Positions 11,356 through 22,330 of a stretch of 64,000 nt of DNA are shown piece by piece. A model generated the notes under the pieces. That model did not search any database, was not told where the DNA came from, and saw only the letters and a list, made by a program, of their open reading frames with translations. The translations under genes and the position numbers were made by a program. Source of the stretch: Paulownia fortunei (taxonomy: Eukaryota > Streptophyta > Magnoliopsida > Lamiales > Paulowniaceae); assembly GCA_019321725.1 (NCBI GenBank), contig CM033116.1:7272841-7336840 (forward strand), given 5' to 3'. Numbering within the stretch: the first letter of the stretch is position 1; the number at the start of each line of letters is the position of its first letter.

Positions 11356-12230
11356 CACTTAGCTTGTGTGTGTCTAAATCCCTTGCATTCACGACACTAG
11401 ATCTTTATATCATTCATGTCATCAGAAGGATTAATAAACTTTTTTCCATTTTGAGAATTAAAAGGCTTACCAGATTTTGGTTTGTTGAATTTTGTGTTCA
11501 TCTTTTTGAGAAATTTTCTAAATTTTTTGTTAATAGAGTAATAGAATTTGACACATGAGCATTGTTCTTTGGTTCAATTGTTGATTTTGGAACTTAAATT
11601 GCAATACTTTTTTTCCTTCTCTCTCTATTGTGATTGAAGTTCAATTCAAATATTTGTAAGAAAACATCACGAGCTTCTTCAATGACAGTGACCTTATATG
11701 CAAACTTTTCTTGTAGTGACATCAATATTTTTGGAACAAGCTTGAAATTTGTGTATTTTTTGCCACATGCTTGGGCTTCATTTGCTATGTCACATAACTT
11801 TGTATTGAAAGTGGTAATAGTCTCATTGTCCTCCATCCTAAGATCTTCAAAACTTGAAGCTACAATTTGTAGGCTGACATTCTAACAATTGTTTTTCCTT
11901 CATATGCAGTTTGCAATATTTTTCAAGCCTCCTTTACATACTCACATATTTCAATAAGTTTGAATTGATTAGTATCAACAATATTGAAAATTGCATCCAA
12001 TGCTTTAGTATTATAATTGGCAATTTTCTTCTGCTTAGTGTTCTATTGCTCCTCTAGTTTGAGAACCTCTTATTTCTTTTCATTTGTCATTATTGGATGT
12101 GTCCAGGCTATTATAACAACATACCATGCCTTTTTATCCCATCATTTTTGCTTTCTAGTACTAATAGTTCGATCCTTTCAACAGTGCAGGATGTGTTGTT
12201 GATGCTCCTTCGAGAAAGTCATCCATTTCT
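11356..12230 (-). pseudogene. Copia gag with CCHC zinc knuckle, broken
   Basis: The N-terminal part (about 11840-12230) reads ALDAIFNIVDTNQFKLIE, and later KILQTAYEGKTIVRMS. The continuation at 11594-11836 reads MEDNETITTFNTKLCDIANE. Both fit the UBN2-type Copia gag. At 11356-11397 a knuckle CRECKGFRHTQAKC (C-x2-C-x4-H-x4-C) is intact. Stops and frameshifts separate the pieces. Confidence 0.8.
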
Positions 12231-12281
12231 ATATGTTTACATATCAGTTTTTGAAATCTCACTAAATATGTCTAGTGACCT

Positions 12282-12294
12282 GCTCTAATACCAA
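12282..12294 (-). other. Primer-binding site of the minus-strand Copia element
   Basis: On the minus strand this reads TTGGTATTAGAGC, one base from the common plant initiator-Met tRNA complement TGGTATCAGAGC. It lies directly inside the 5' LTR and fixes the LTR border near 12296. Confidence 0.8.
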
Positions 12295-12295
12295 T

Positions 12296-13157
12296 TATAA
12301 GATCTTTTTTTTTATGTTATTACCAACTCTAATTTAGTTAGTGAGGTTCAATTATTGTAATATATAAAAAGTTTGTTGTAATGAGTTGTCGAAAATAAAA
12401 AAGTGATGTAATAATTTTTTATGTACTTCAGATATAAAAGTATCATATATATACAAGGTCAAACCTACAAAATGAACAATTTACTAATTCAGACTACGAA
12501 TACAATATTAAGAGTTATTCATAAAATCAAGACCCCTTTTTATAGTTGACGTTGTTCTTGTACAAATCAATTGTTCAATTATTCAACAAGATCCACTCGA
12601 CTTTAAGTCTACACTGTTAAACTCCCTTCAATATTGAAATTTCTTCAGACGGCAGACCGACCTTCTCCTGAAAATCTTCAAATTCTTCTCGCAAAAAATT
12701 GTGCATATCTCCTGAAAGGCTTTCCCTAAGAGTGTTATGTACAAATTTACTGCTCAAAGCTTGAATATAGTGTAGATATTAAACTCCATAAGCTACACAA
12801 TCTTCTTGCTTTAAGACTTATTTATGTAGTATCGTTTATTTCCAAAACTAAGTTCAAATCTCGTAGATATGCTGTGTATATTTTTTCAAAGATTTCCAAA
12901 AGATTCTTGCCTTATCTACAAGATATCTTCCTTATCTTTATTGCATCCTAGATCTTGTAAAATAATCTTGAATATTTCTATTCAAAATCTTGCCAACATA
13001 CTTCCATAATTATCAATATCTCATAAACAAAATCAATAAAATTTGTTGAACAATATACCATTTAAAATTAACAACTTATAAATGATAAGTCAATTTTATT
13101 CCAATTTTTTGAGCAAGATAATCGTGATTGCCAATAATGCCAACCACAATCCTAACA
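12296..13157 (-). repeat. 5' LTR of the minus-strand Copia element
   Basis: In minus sense it begins TGTTAGGATTGTGGTTGGCA at 13157 and ends beside the primer-binding site near 12296, about 860 bp. The half nearest 13157 aligns with the 3' LTR remnant at 3037-3600. Many substitutions separate the two copies, so the insertion is old. Confidence 0.8.
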
Positions 13158-15142
13158 TCATTTTTACATATTATGCGAGGACTTACCCGTGGATGTGAAT
13201 GGTAAATGCACTAAGCTCCTGAAAAAATAAATTGCTGTCAATGCTTTCCATTTGTCAGACTTAAGCCAACCAGGGAATAGACGTCATGTTTATGAACCCT
13301 CTCTTTCTCTCTATTTATATATATCTATAAACACACACACACAGAAGTTATTAACCACAAGAAGCACTATGAGATGACAATTCATGTTGCATGCAACTAA
13401 TATGTAGATTCTGAGAGAGAGAGAATCTTCCCACTGCTATAGAAGTACTGATAAAATCTAAATGCCTGTTGGTGATCGTTATTGCACTCAAAATTGTAGC
13501 AATTTTTCGGGTTCTTAATTTTCTGAATTTGGTTTTTGACCAACCAAGGAGCGAAACGTCAAGGGCTGATACATGGGTTAGTTACTTTGGTCATAGAAAG
13601 TTAGAAGGCCCATCATATTAGCAACTAAACTATATGTACTTTAGACAAACAGATGGATACATACACTTTTGAAGTGATATGTTGGATTCTTGAGTACCTT
13701 TGCTCAAAGGGACGGGGGAAGGGGGGTCCCCATTCATGGTGATTGTACGAACATGGTGTTTATTTTTTCTATGGTTTTTCAAGATTGGGAATTTTGTAAG
13801 TGTATTCAAAATCTTCATCATGCCAATAGTACTCAATAGAAGTTTCTTATAATTCATGTCATCATAAGTAATTAGTGAAAACTTTTATTTTCGTTATATT
13901 ATCATTATACATGTATAGGCAACAACAATTTAAATATTAATTCTTGTTATTATTAAATTTATACAAATTATTATTGTGATAAAAGAAAAATTATTATAAC
14001 TTAATACATAATAATTATGATAATGTAATGCTTTCTCACTTAACACACCATCGCTAATATTTTTTTTCTTGTAGTTTAAGCAAGTATCTTTGAATTATCC
14101 ACTCAAAAGTTGTAAATAAATCAAAGACATTGAATCAAGAATTAACGGAATATCTTTGCATGCGTGTTGTAGTCGTGTTTGAAAAAATATACCATAATAG
14201 TGTATACTTAACCACACCTAAGAATAGTGTAACTAAATGTATCTTTGCACTGCCCTAAAGTAGTTCATGCACCAATGCTAGGTCCAATTACCAATCTTTG
14301 AATTTTTCTCAAATTGAAGTTACAATTTGTTCAACTAGGAGAGAAGCCAGGGGGCTAGCAATGATAAAAATTCAACTCTTTATTGCAAATGGGGGAAGAA
14401 AAGAACCACAGTTGCAAAATGTGATTAAAAATGAGTACTATCATAGTGGTAAGGAGTCATGCAAAAGCCTAGCATGATATTGACATCTCTTGAATCAGAC
14501 ATATAACAAAACTAACCAGTCAAAAAAGGCATCCTTTTTTTTTTTTCTTTCTGAAAATCTCTTCTTAATTAGTACCTAAATTGAATCTTAATTTCTACTT
14601 TAAGCAGTCTTATGTCATTCTAATGATGATTAGCTAAAGTTTGATCTACCTAACCTATGAACAAATGATTGAATCACGGGCAGAAAGGGAGCCAAGGACG
14701 GACGGACGGCGGCTCCCGGCTCTCTTAACTCCCGGCTCAGTTCTTTATTAGATAGGTATGCCTCCCACATGGGTCTTCATAAAGTATACATTTTTTACCC
14801 ATCTTTCTTGAAACTAAGTGGTGGGGACATCTTTATATTTTGTTGTCAAATTGCAAGTTGGGTTTAGGAATGGATGTCTCACGACGCAGATTATGAGTCA
14901 AAAAATGTAAAGTGTCATAGGACCACAGTGAAAAAGTGCATTCTCTTATAGTTACATTGTTGACTGAATATAGATACAATTCAGCAAAACTACATTCTGG
15001 TACAGATTTTGTCCCTGGATTGCAATATTGTAAGAGGCTTTCCTTGTCTCCAAAGGGTTGATTCTCACGTGGAATAAGAACATCAGGGCCAATATTATAT
15101 AGTTGAAAGATGTTATATATCAAGTATTGTTGTTATAATTGA
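13158..15142. other. Intergenic spacer, no supportable gene
   Basis: AT-rich sequence with short low-complexity tracts, including CTCTCTTTCTCTC plus (CA)n near 13305-13345 and a G-rich run near 13709-13729. A 75-codon frame (13630-13857, minus) and a 96-codon frame (14833-15123, minus) have no domain I recognise and no supporting splice or promoter context. I treat both as chance frames. Confidence 0.5.
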
Positions 15143-15509
15143 ATTGGTGGTCAAATCAATTTTAGTGTCGGTCAATGGTTCAACTGTCGGTATGAACGCT
15201 TCAACCATCGGTCTGATCGATTTGACGAAAATTGACTAAATTTTTTTATTACATTATGTAAAAGGGTAATGCAATAGATTAATTTTTATGTACAAAATAA
15301 AAAAAAATAACTAACTAAAAAGTATATTTAACGCCTCAAATCAAATAACTACATACATGTAACCAAATATCAAGTTAAATTTTTATTTTTTTAAAAAAGA
15401 AAAAGTTCTCACTGGTTTCTTGACCGTTTGATCGATTTTTTGGACGGTTTGATCAATCTGATCGATTTTTCGATTTTTTGCCCCTTGTCAGATTGGACCA
15501 ACCACCAAT
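15143..15509. mobile_element. MITE with ATTGGTGGT terminal inverted repeats
   Basis: The left end begins ATTGGTGGT and the right end finishes ACCACCAAT. Further in, GTCGGTCAATGGTTCAAC and CGGTCTGATCGATTTGAC on the left oppose GACCGTTTGATCGAT and GGTTTGATCAATCTGATCGA on the right as imperfect inverted repeats around an AT-rich core. It is ~367 bp and non-coding. Superfamily is not assigned because no target duplication is clear. Confidence 0.6.
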
Positions 15510-15564
15510 TTATATTTGGATCCTATGAACTGACCGACCTAATCAGATTTTAATTGACACCAAG

Positions 15565-16945
15565 TGATAAGTTAATTTTGTACCAAACTATTTAATACCC
15601 TTTTACTTAATATATTATTTATTTTCAAGTATTTTGTGTCAATTTTAAGCATTTTATGTTAATTGTATAGGTCTCGTGGAAAAGAGAAGAAAAATTAAAA
15701 AAGAAAACTAAAATTCATAAAAAAAAAAAAATAGAAGTCATGCCATGACTCAATAAATTGGAGTCGCGGTTCTGAAGTTAATTATAATCCAGTTTATTTG
15801 GTGCCACAATGCCAAATTTTCAAGCCCTGGCACCTAAATTAATTAAATTTACAAAGAATGGCAAACCACTTGAAGCCGCAGCACCAGTTCGAAAGAAAAA
15901 TTCTAGATTATTTAGTGTCGCGGCACTAGAAAACAGAAAAGAAGACATACAGTTTGGAGCCATGGCCCCTGAATTTGGAGTTGCAGCCTCAATTCGCAAA
16001 AAATTTAAAATATGATTTTTAAGTCAAATTATGGGATTTATTTTTGGAGGACTATAAAAGACAACTTTTAAGACAATTTTGGAGACTTCTTTTAGCTGAA
16101 AAACACAAAGAAAAGCAAGAGGAAAGAGAGAGCAAGGGCTTCAAGATTCAAGATTTGGGGTTCTTCTTCAAGATTTGAGAGTTCTTTTTCTTTTCTTTTT
16201 CCTTTTCTCTTACATTTTATCATGAATTCAAATTTATCTATGAATTTGATAGATATGATTAGGAGCTAAGTTTCTAATCTAGAGTTTTGATATACTCTAA
16301 TTAGGATGATTTGAATTTTTCTTTCAATTCAATTGAATATTTAGATCAAATTGAGTTTTCTACATGGTTCTTAGTACTTTCAATTATTTTGGCTACTAAT
16401 TGAATGATTTGCTAATCATAATAATTAGGAGGTGATATATGTATCTAGTTCTATATGTAAAAAATCATAAATTGCATGTAAGATAGGAATATATTTGCAT
16501 AGTTTGTATAGTCTTAATTGAGATCCATGAAGTCTAATAATTTATTTATGTTTAATTCATATAAGAATATAGTGAGTTAGCAATTAGTAAAATTTTCATT
16601 AGACCTTGGGAAAGGCTATTGAATAATTGAGGGATTTTCGACATCAACTAACAAAATAAATTGAGATTGATGCGATTGAATATTTAAATCGGACTAATTA
16701 TGGTGAAATCATAAACACTGAGTCTTTAAATTATTTAAATTAAATTATTTGATTTTGCACATTAGTCTAGTAGTAGCTCACGTTTTTTTGCATTAATCGT
16801 CACTCACTTTCGTTTGTTCAAATAACATTAGAGTTAATCTAATTTTGATATTTAATAATTCACAATCTCATAAAAACGATATTCTACTCATCCACTTTAT
16901 TACTTATTTATGATATAACATGCACTTACGTTCACGCATTTCACA
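15565..16945 (+). mobile_element. Solo LTR, second copy of the family at 6869-8469
   Basis: It begins TGATAAGTTAATTTT and ends CGTTCACGCATTTCACA. It aligns in reverse with 6869-8469 across the second half, including ATTTTCATTAGACCTTGGGA and TAATTATGGTGAAATCATAA. No gag or pol adjoins it. No convincing target duplication is visible. A 68-codon frame at 15809-16015 lies in the GC-richer internal part and is not a gene. That part has repeated near-palindromic words such as GGTGCCACAATGCC, GTCGCGGCAC and GGAGCCATGGCCCC. Confidence 0.7.
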
Positions 16946-18000
16946 ATACAAAGACATGAAATTATTAGTGAAACGGTTCAAAAATTTTGAATTCTAAGAA
17001 TTTACTTGAACTATTAAAAATTTATATTAGTAATAAAAAATTAAATGACAATATGAAAGTTGATATTAATGGCATGTATTAAGTAATAATAATTTTATTT
17101 GATCACTAATGATATGTATTAAGTAATAGTAATTTTTTGCCAACTTAATAATGACAAGAATTAGTTTTTTAAAATTTTACTAAAATAATTAGTGATATAC
17201 ATATTGTGATAAATTAGTGATAATAAAAATTGTCATCGTAGTTTATGATCATTTTTTTATTATAACTATACATGTACCACTAATTGTTAGTTTTGATGAC
17301 TTAAATATTGTTATAGTCACTATTAAGTTTGAGCAACTTTTGGATTATCAATTAATATATTCTCAATTTTTTTTTTCTCCATGTAGAACTAAGAATTAGT
17401 ATTAGAGTGACAAGAACGAAGATACGAAGCATTAAGTACCATATACACAACGTGTGCAAGAAGCCTAAATCAAAGGCAAAAATATTGATAGGAAACAGCA
17501 ATATACATTTTACAATAAGTTGACTATTGCATTATACACGTTACTATACTAAGTATATTGTGGACTACTAACAGTACAGGTCGAGTGCTCCAAAAAAGTC
17601 ATGTCCCCAAAGGATTCCTGGTTGATTCGTGGGGGCAAAACGTCACTTAGTCAACAAAGGGTTCAAAATCCCCTGAACTCAAATTACCTCGGTTTACGTC
17701 CTATAAGAAGGTTCAGAATGACCGTTTTTAAAGTTCGAATCTCCTATTTCAATTAGTTATTTTATTTGATATTTAAAAATATAAATATACATGAAATGTA
17801 AAAAATATATTTTTTTAATAAATATTTGAACTTGGATGATATATATTTTTTGACTTACATCTATAAAATAAAATACGATATAAACATAAATTAGATAGAC
17901 GATCAAAGTGATTTTGTAGTGTATTTCCATGAAAAGTATCGAATCAATCTATATGATTTTTGGTTGGCCACAAAGTTTTCAAGCCAAAGACTGTACGACA
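16946..18000. other. AT-rich spacer, no gene seen
   Basis: Repeated short phrases such as AATGGCATGTATTAAGTAATA and AATGATATGTATTAAGTAATAG (about 17068-17130) show local duplication. I see no domain, promoter or RNA gene. Confidence 0.4.
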
Positions 18001-18285
18001 AGTAGGAATGGCAATTGGGTGGTGGATGTGAGTTTTAACAGTATAAATGAGTATGAGTCGCAAATTTAGTTTTTTATTTTTAAACCCGACTCATTTATTT
18101 TTTTATATTTTTAAAAAATTATTATAGTATTATTTTAAAAAATATATATTTTTTAAATTATAAAACGAGTGTAACGAATATATCCATTAAATCTAAATTT
18201 AAAACAAGTCTAGATTTGAATATTAAAATCTTAAAGGATTAAATTCGGAATCTAGACAAACCTAACCTCATCTAGCCATGCATGA
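18001..18285. mobile_element. Possible relative of the MITE-like element at 176-530
   Basis: The left end, TAGGAATGGCAATTGGGTGG, resembles TAGGGATGGCAATGGGGCGG at 175. The interior has the same pattern of an ATAAATGAGT-like segment then A/T-rich sequence. The right end, ACCTCATCTAGCCATGC, is only a weak inverted match, so this is tentative. Confidence 0.35.
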
Positions 18286-18364
18286 AAAATAAATCTTTTC
18301 TAGCAGTCCTCAATGCCCTTGATTTGGGAATCAACCAATTCTTTGTATAAGTGCTAATATCTTT

Positions 18365-18391
18365 CCCACCCCTACCCCCACCCCCACCCCC
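18365..18391 (-). promoter_or_regulatory. G-quadruplex-like tract upstream of the CCT gene
   Basis: The plus strand has five C-runs of 3, 4, 5, 5 and 5 bases separated by loops of 1, 2, 1 and 1 bases. The minus strand is therefore a very strong candidate G-quadruplex, and the plus strand a candidate i-motif. It lies ~280 bp upstream of the CCT gene ATG. Any effect on transcription is inference. Confidence 0.6.
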
Positions 18392-18468
18392 AAACCAAGT
18401 TATCAAGAACTTGGTGGTGGTGGTGCTGGTAGGCTAACGTACCCTCCGGGGTGACAAGATTAACAAGT

Positions 18469-18507
18469 CAACGCGTTGAGTCCGATGACATCATCTTCCA
18501 CGTCATC
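18469..18507 (+). promoter_or_regulatory. Palindrome and bZIP/W-box-like motifs in the CCT promoter
   Basis: CAACGCGTTG (18469-18478) is a perfect palindrome and overlaps GTCAAC, the reverse of a W-box-like GTTGAC. TGACATCATC (from 18486) and CCACGTCATC (18498-18507) resemble bZIP sites with TGACRT or ACGT cores. They lie 160-200 bp upstream of the ATG. No clear TATA box is seen. Function is inferred from motif resemblance only. Confidence 0.4.
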
Positions 18508-18668
18508 TTCCAGCTTGTCCAGCTCCTTTAAGTAGTGTGCATGAGGCTACTGGCTTTTATCAAATCTAACCAGTTTTCCCAATTCATTTTCCCCTTAACA
18601 ATCTAACTTTCTCCCTCTTCCTCACTCGCAAATTCGCAAGAAACCTCGCCAAAAACATCACAAGAAAC

Positions 18669-19874
18669 ATGTTCGGACACTACGGGAACGATCTCTCCTT
18701 GGACTATTTCCTGGAACTCCACGGCCAATTCCCGTCGGCCGACACCCACACTGCTCAGCCCACGTTCCCACTTCCTCCGTTATTCGTCCCCTCTCTCGCA
18801 ATTCCCAGCAACGAGCACGACTCCGTATCAGGATTAAGGTCGGAGATCGGGTACAGTAGCAGCGGGTGCAGCAGCTACATGGGTTCCCCCAGTTCAATAA
18901 CTAGCTACGGAACATACAGTCCGACTCTAATTCAGAGGAGCATCAGTAGTCACTCTCTTCAGAAAAACTTGGAATCGTCGCCGACAGGATATTTCGAATC
19001 AGAAACCAGCTCTGTCAGGAAAGTGTTGAGCATTGGTGATTTGCAGGTGAGCATTGCAAGTCTTACCGATGAGACTATTAGTATTTGTCATGATATGATT
19101 TATTATAAAGTTCTGAACTTAAAAGAATTTCTTTTTTTCTTTGTAAACCTGAGTGCAGCAGGGCGTAAACTTGGCGCAACACAGCCAGCGGTCAAACGGT
19201 CCATTGGCAAGCGAGAGAAGTATAATTGAGAGCATGAACAGAGCCACTCGATACAGTCCAGAGGAGAAAAGGGAGAGAATTGACAGATATAGAAGCAAGA
19301 GAAATCTCAGGAATTTCAACAAGAAGATCAAGGTTTAAAAAACCACTTCCAAATTTTCCTTTGTTACTTGATGAAAACAAAATTGCAAAAAGAAGACAAG
19401 TTTTGGCCACTATTAGAACTAATCCAGCTAAGAAAATCGAGGGGGGGAGGGAAAAAGATATGATACGACGCTAATCATATTAAGCACATATTAACGGGGT
19501 TACCTTAAATTCAGTAACTTTATAATAATGTCTAATGCGCGTGTTAAACACGCTTACGCGTTTATTATCACTTTTTGTATGTAACTACGTACTTTCTTTT
19601 TGAATTTCTATGGTGGTCCATAACAGCTTCGAGGCCTCTATGTCTTCCGTTTCTTTCTTTGGTTTTGCCATTTACACCATATTTGTTTTAGTATGAATGT
19701 AGGAAGACTTTAGCTGACACCCGACCACGGGTCAGGGGAAGATTCGCCAAGAATGATGAAATAGAGAAGGCACCTCAAAGCCAATGGGATCATGCATATG
19801 TGGAGGAAGACGATGAGGATGATGATAGTTGGATCCGGATACTTGATGCATTGTCAACAAATTTGATGCCTTAA
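18669..19874 (+). CDS. CCT-motif (CMF-type) transcriptional regulator, three exons
   Basis: Exons 18669-19046, 19159-19332 and 19692-19874 join in phase 0 into 244 codons plus stop. Introns are 112 and 359 bp with GT...AG ends. The C-terminal CCT domain (residues ~157-206) starts RYSPEEKRERIDRYRSKR, continues NLRNFNKKIK across intron 2, then YECRKTLADTRPRVRGRF. CCT domains of CONSTANS, TOC1 and CMF proteins act in nuclear targeting and DNA or NF-Y association. There is no B-box or response-regulator domain, so this is a CMF-type protein. The N-terminus is Ser/Pro/Tyr-rich with a VRKVLSIGDLQ segment at the end of exon 1, and the C-terminus has an acidic EEDDEDDDSW patch. It looks intact. The ortholog is not assigned. 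Confidence 0.9.
19152..19161 (+). promoter_or_regulatory. NAGNAG tandem splice acceptor of CCT exon 2
   Basis: Intron 1 ends GTGCAGCAG followed by GGCGTA. Splicing after the first CAG gives ...GDLQ-QGVN; after the second gives ...GDLQ-GVN. Both keep frame, so two isoforms differing by one Gln are possible. Confidence 0.6.
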
Positions 19875-21369
19875 TACCTTCATCCTAATAGAGTTCCATG
19901 AATTTTAATTTTAAGGAGCTCCAATTTAATTAGCCTGATTGCTTCGAATTACTTAATGAAGCATTTTAAGAATTATTAGAGACAAAATAGATTATGTACA
20001 TTTCCCATATTCTAATGTGCTGTTTCTATCTTTCAGAGATTTGCAAAAGAATTACGTGATTCACGATGGATAATATTCTTACAGGGGAACTTTATATTTG
20101 GCTTAGGCTTCTGCATTTGGAGTCCATGATATGTAGATTGTTTTCATTTTGAGAAGTAATTTTTTATTTTTTACTATTTAAAAATGAGAAAATGCATTTA
20201 TTTTGTCTATTTTCTTTAGAAATAACACTTATTCTTATTTTCAAAATACATTTCAAATTTATTAACATTTCACATCTTTTTATACAGAAAACACCTTAAA
20301 ATAAATATAATTTTATTTTCAAATTTAACATGTTTTTTTTAACACGAAAACCTAACTAGAGAAATTTTCAACTTAATATGAAAATGGGTTTGAAAAGAAA
20401 CGGCCACAAAGCTTTTCATTACTATAGTGACAAAGTTTTTGGTGAATTAGGAAAGATTTTTATGTTAATCCCACATGAATGGACAGATAACTTCCTTATT
20501 ATAGTGGCAAAATCCCACAGCCACACAGTGGCAGATACCTAGTCTACTTGAGGGCACTTTTACACTTTTACCCGACAAACTAGAGCCTTTATAAAATGAT
20601 GTTTTACTAATAAGTAGTGGCTAGATATCACAGGGCAATTTGGACAGTGTTTTGAGCAGCATGAAGCACTCCTGAATTAGCAAATATCAGTTCCTACAGT
20701 AATCATTATTTGAAGAATATGAGGGCCTCACATAAATCTGCATTAATTGGATTCAAATTGCTATGATTGTAGAGAGAAAAAACTAAAGTCTAGGGATTGA
20801 ACATTTCACAGCCTAGGTAGTAGGAACGGATGGATGAAATGAAAGAGAATAATATGATTGTGGGGTTTTGTATATGATTGGATTTTTCAGAATTAGTGAC
20901 CTGAGAGAAGTTTCCAAATTGTGTTGTTTGTCTTTTAATGGTTAAAAATTGTTCTATTTTATCATAATTGGTTGGAAAGATAGTGGTGAATAGGCAAGAG
21001 GAAAAAAGCAAACACCTTCAAACAAAAAGAACTATACAAGCAGGAAACTGTAAGGGGCTAATGGAGTTGTGCTCTAGAGGCGTCCAATAGCTTTGGATTA
21101 GGGGCGTGGGTGGGTAAAACCTGCCACCCCTCAATTATATCCATTGGCCTTGTGACCGGACCGCAGTTTGGATTTTTAATTATAATTTTTTATTGTATAT
21201 CTTATTGCTCATAACACGTACATACATCAATGAAAAAAATCGACCTATTTTCATTTGATATTTTGGCCTAAATTCCTTGCCTCTTTGATAATCAAATTCT
21301 CTTTTTTGATAATTGAATGTATTTCTAGAGTCCTATATTTAGTAATGCCCCAACTCTTTCTTTTGTATC
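19875..21369. other. 3' flank of the CCT gene and spacer
   Basis: AT-rich sequence after the CCT stop, presumably holding its 3' UTR. A short minus frame at 20790-21011 has no domain. I see nothing else supportable. Confidence 0.4.
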
Positions 21370-22330
21370 GAGGAGAATACTACTTCTACGAGAAAAATGT
21401 CATTGATGGGTGTTAGTGTCAGAAAAGATTAAGATTTATGGAAGTTGAATTTTTTCACAGAAATCAGATGTTGTAAGCAATGTTGTGAGAGATGCTGCAA
21501 TGTTGGCGGAATAGTATTTAATTAATTAATTATAATTATTCTTGGTAGGTTTTCATAATTTAGAGATTTTTGAAACATTTATTTAAGGTATTTAGTAAAG
21601 TCACATGTATGATAAATGTGTTGAAACTAAAGATATTCTTGATTTGTTTTGATAAGGTAAGAGAAGATTTGGAAATCTTTTGAATAAGACAATAAATCAA
21701 GAAATCAATACATTTCAGATATGCAGCAATCAAGATCCGATTTCAATGGGGATTCACATGGAAATACACGGCTGCATATATACCAAGTCTCAACATTGAA
21801 GAATCGAGGTGAATGAACTGAATAGTGCCACGAAAGTGACTCAAACTTGAGATGTTTTTTACTCACATACATTATTCGGGAGAAGAAGGTGAAGGTTTTT
21901 GGGAGATCACCACATCAGCGATCTGAAAGAGTTCAAAGTTGGAGAAAGTCAAGTAGTGCTGATTACTCATATACATTTTTCGAGAGAAGAATGTGAATAT
22001 TTTTGGGAGAAAGCCGAATCAGCCATCTGAAAAAATTAAGAGTTGGAGGGAGTCTAACAGTGCTGATTTAAGTCAAAGGGAGCTCATAGGAACAACTAAT
22101 TAATGGAATATATAGGATGACTTTTATTTAAAGAGGGAGTTTTTAAATTATTTTAATTCCATGAGATGTATTATGTAAATTGTTACTAATTAGTGGATTG
22201 TTTCTATCTATGTTCGTGACTATGTGTAATAGAGTACATAGTACTTGAAACACGTAAAAATCCTGGTGTTCAACTTTTAATTTTCGCTGCGTATTTTATC
22301 TAGATATTACAACGCTTTTCACAATACTTA
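21370..22330. repeat. LTR-like debris with a 104 bp tandem duplication
   Basis: 21860-21963 and 21964-22067 are imperfect tandem copies, each running from TACTCAYATACATTWTTCG through GGGAGA, CATCTGAAA-like and GTTGGA segments to GTGCTGAT. Further on, the AAAATCCTGGTGTTCAACTT...TTCGCTGCG segment near 22257-22292 resembles the 3' end of plant Copia LTRs. No partner LTR or coding sequence is present, so a remnant is likely. Confidence 0.45.

Larger units (their letters stand above)
3037..13157 (-). mobile_element. Decayed Copia LTR retrotransposon, Sire/Maximus-like
   Basis: A minus-strand Ty1/copia element. Reading leftward from 13157 come the 5' LTR, a Met-type primer-binding site, gag with a CCHC knuckle, protease, GAG-pre-integrase, integrase and RNase H. 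After RNase H there is a long 3' segment with an extra ORF, then a polypurine tract and a truncated 3' LTR. The extra ORF after pol and several polypurine tracts resemble the Sire/Maximus lineage; that assignment is inference. The RT core is missing, every ORF is broken, and a solo LTR interrupts the 3' part. It is non-functional and old. Confidence 0.85.

Noticed and set aside
13709..13729. G-quadruplex in the G-rich run near 13710-13725
   Set aside because: Only three G-runs are followed by a C-run that would pair with them, giving a hairpin rather than a four-run quadruplex.
14833..15123. 96-codon minus-strand ORF
   Set aside because: No domain, promoter or splice context, and composition like the flanks. 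It may be a gene fragment but there is nothing to support it.
15809..16015. 68-codon ORF
   Set aside because: It is the GC-richer word array of the solo LTR, not a conserved protein.
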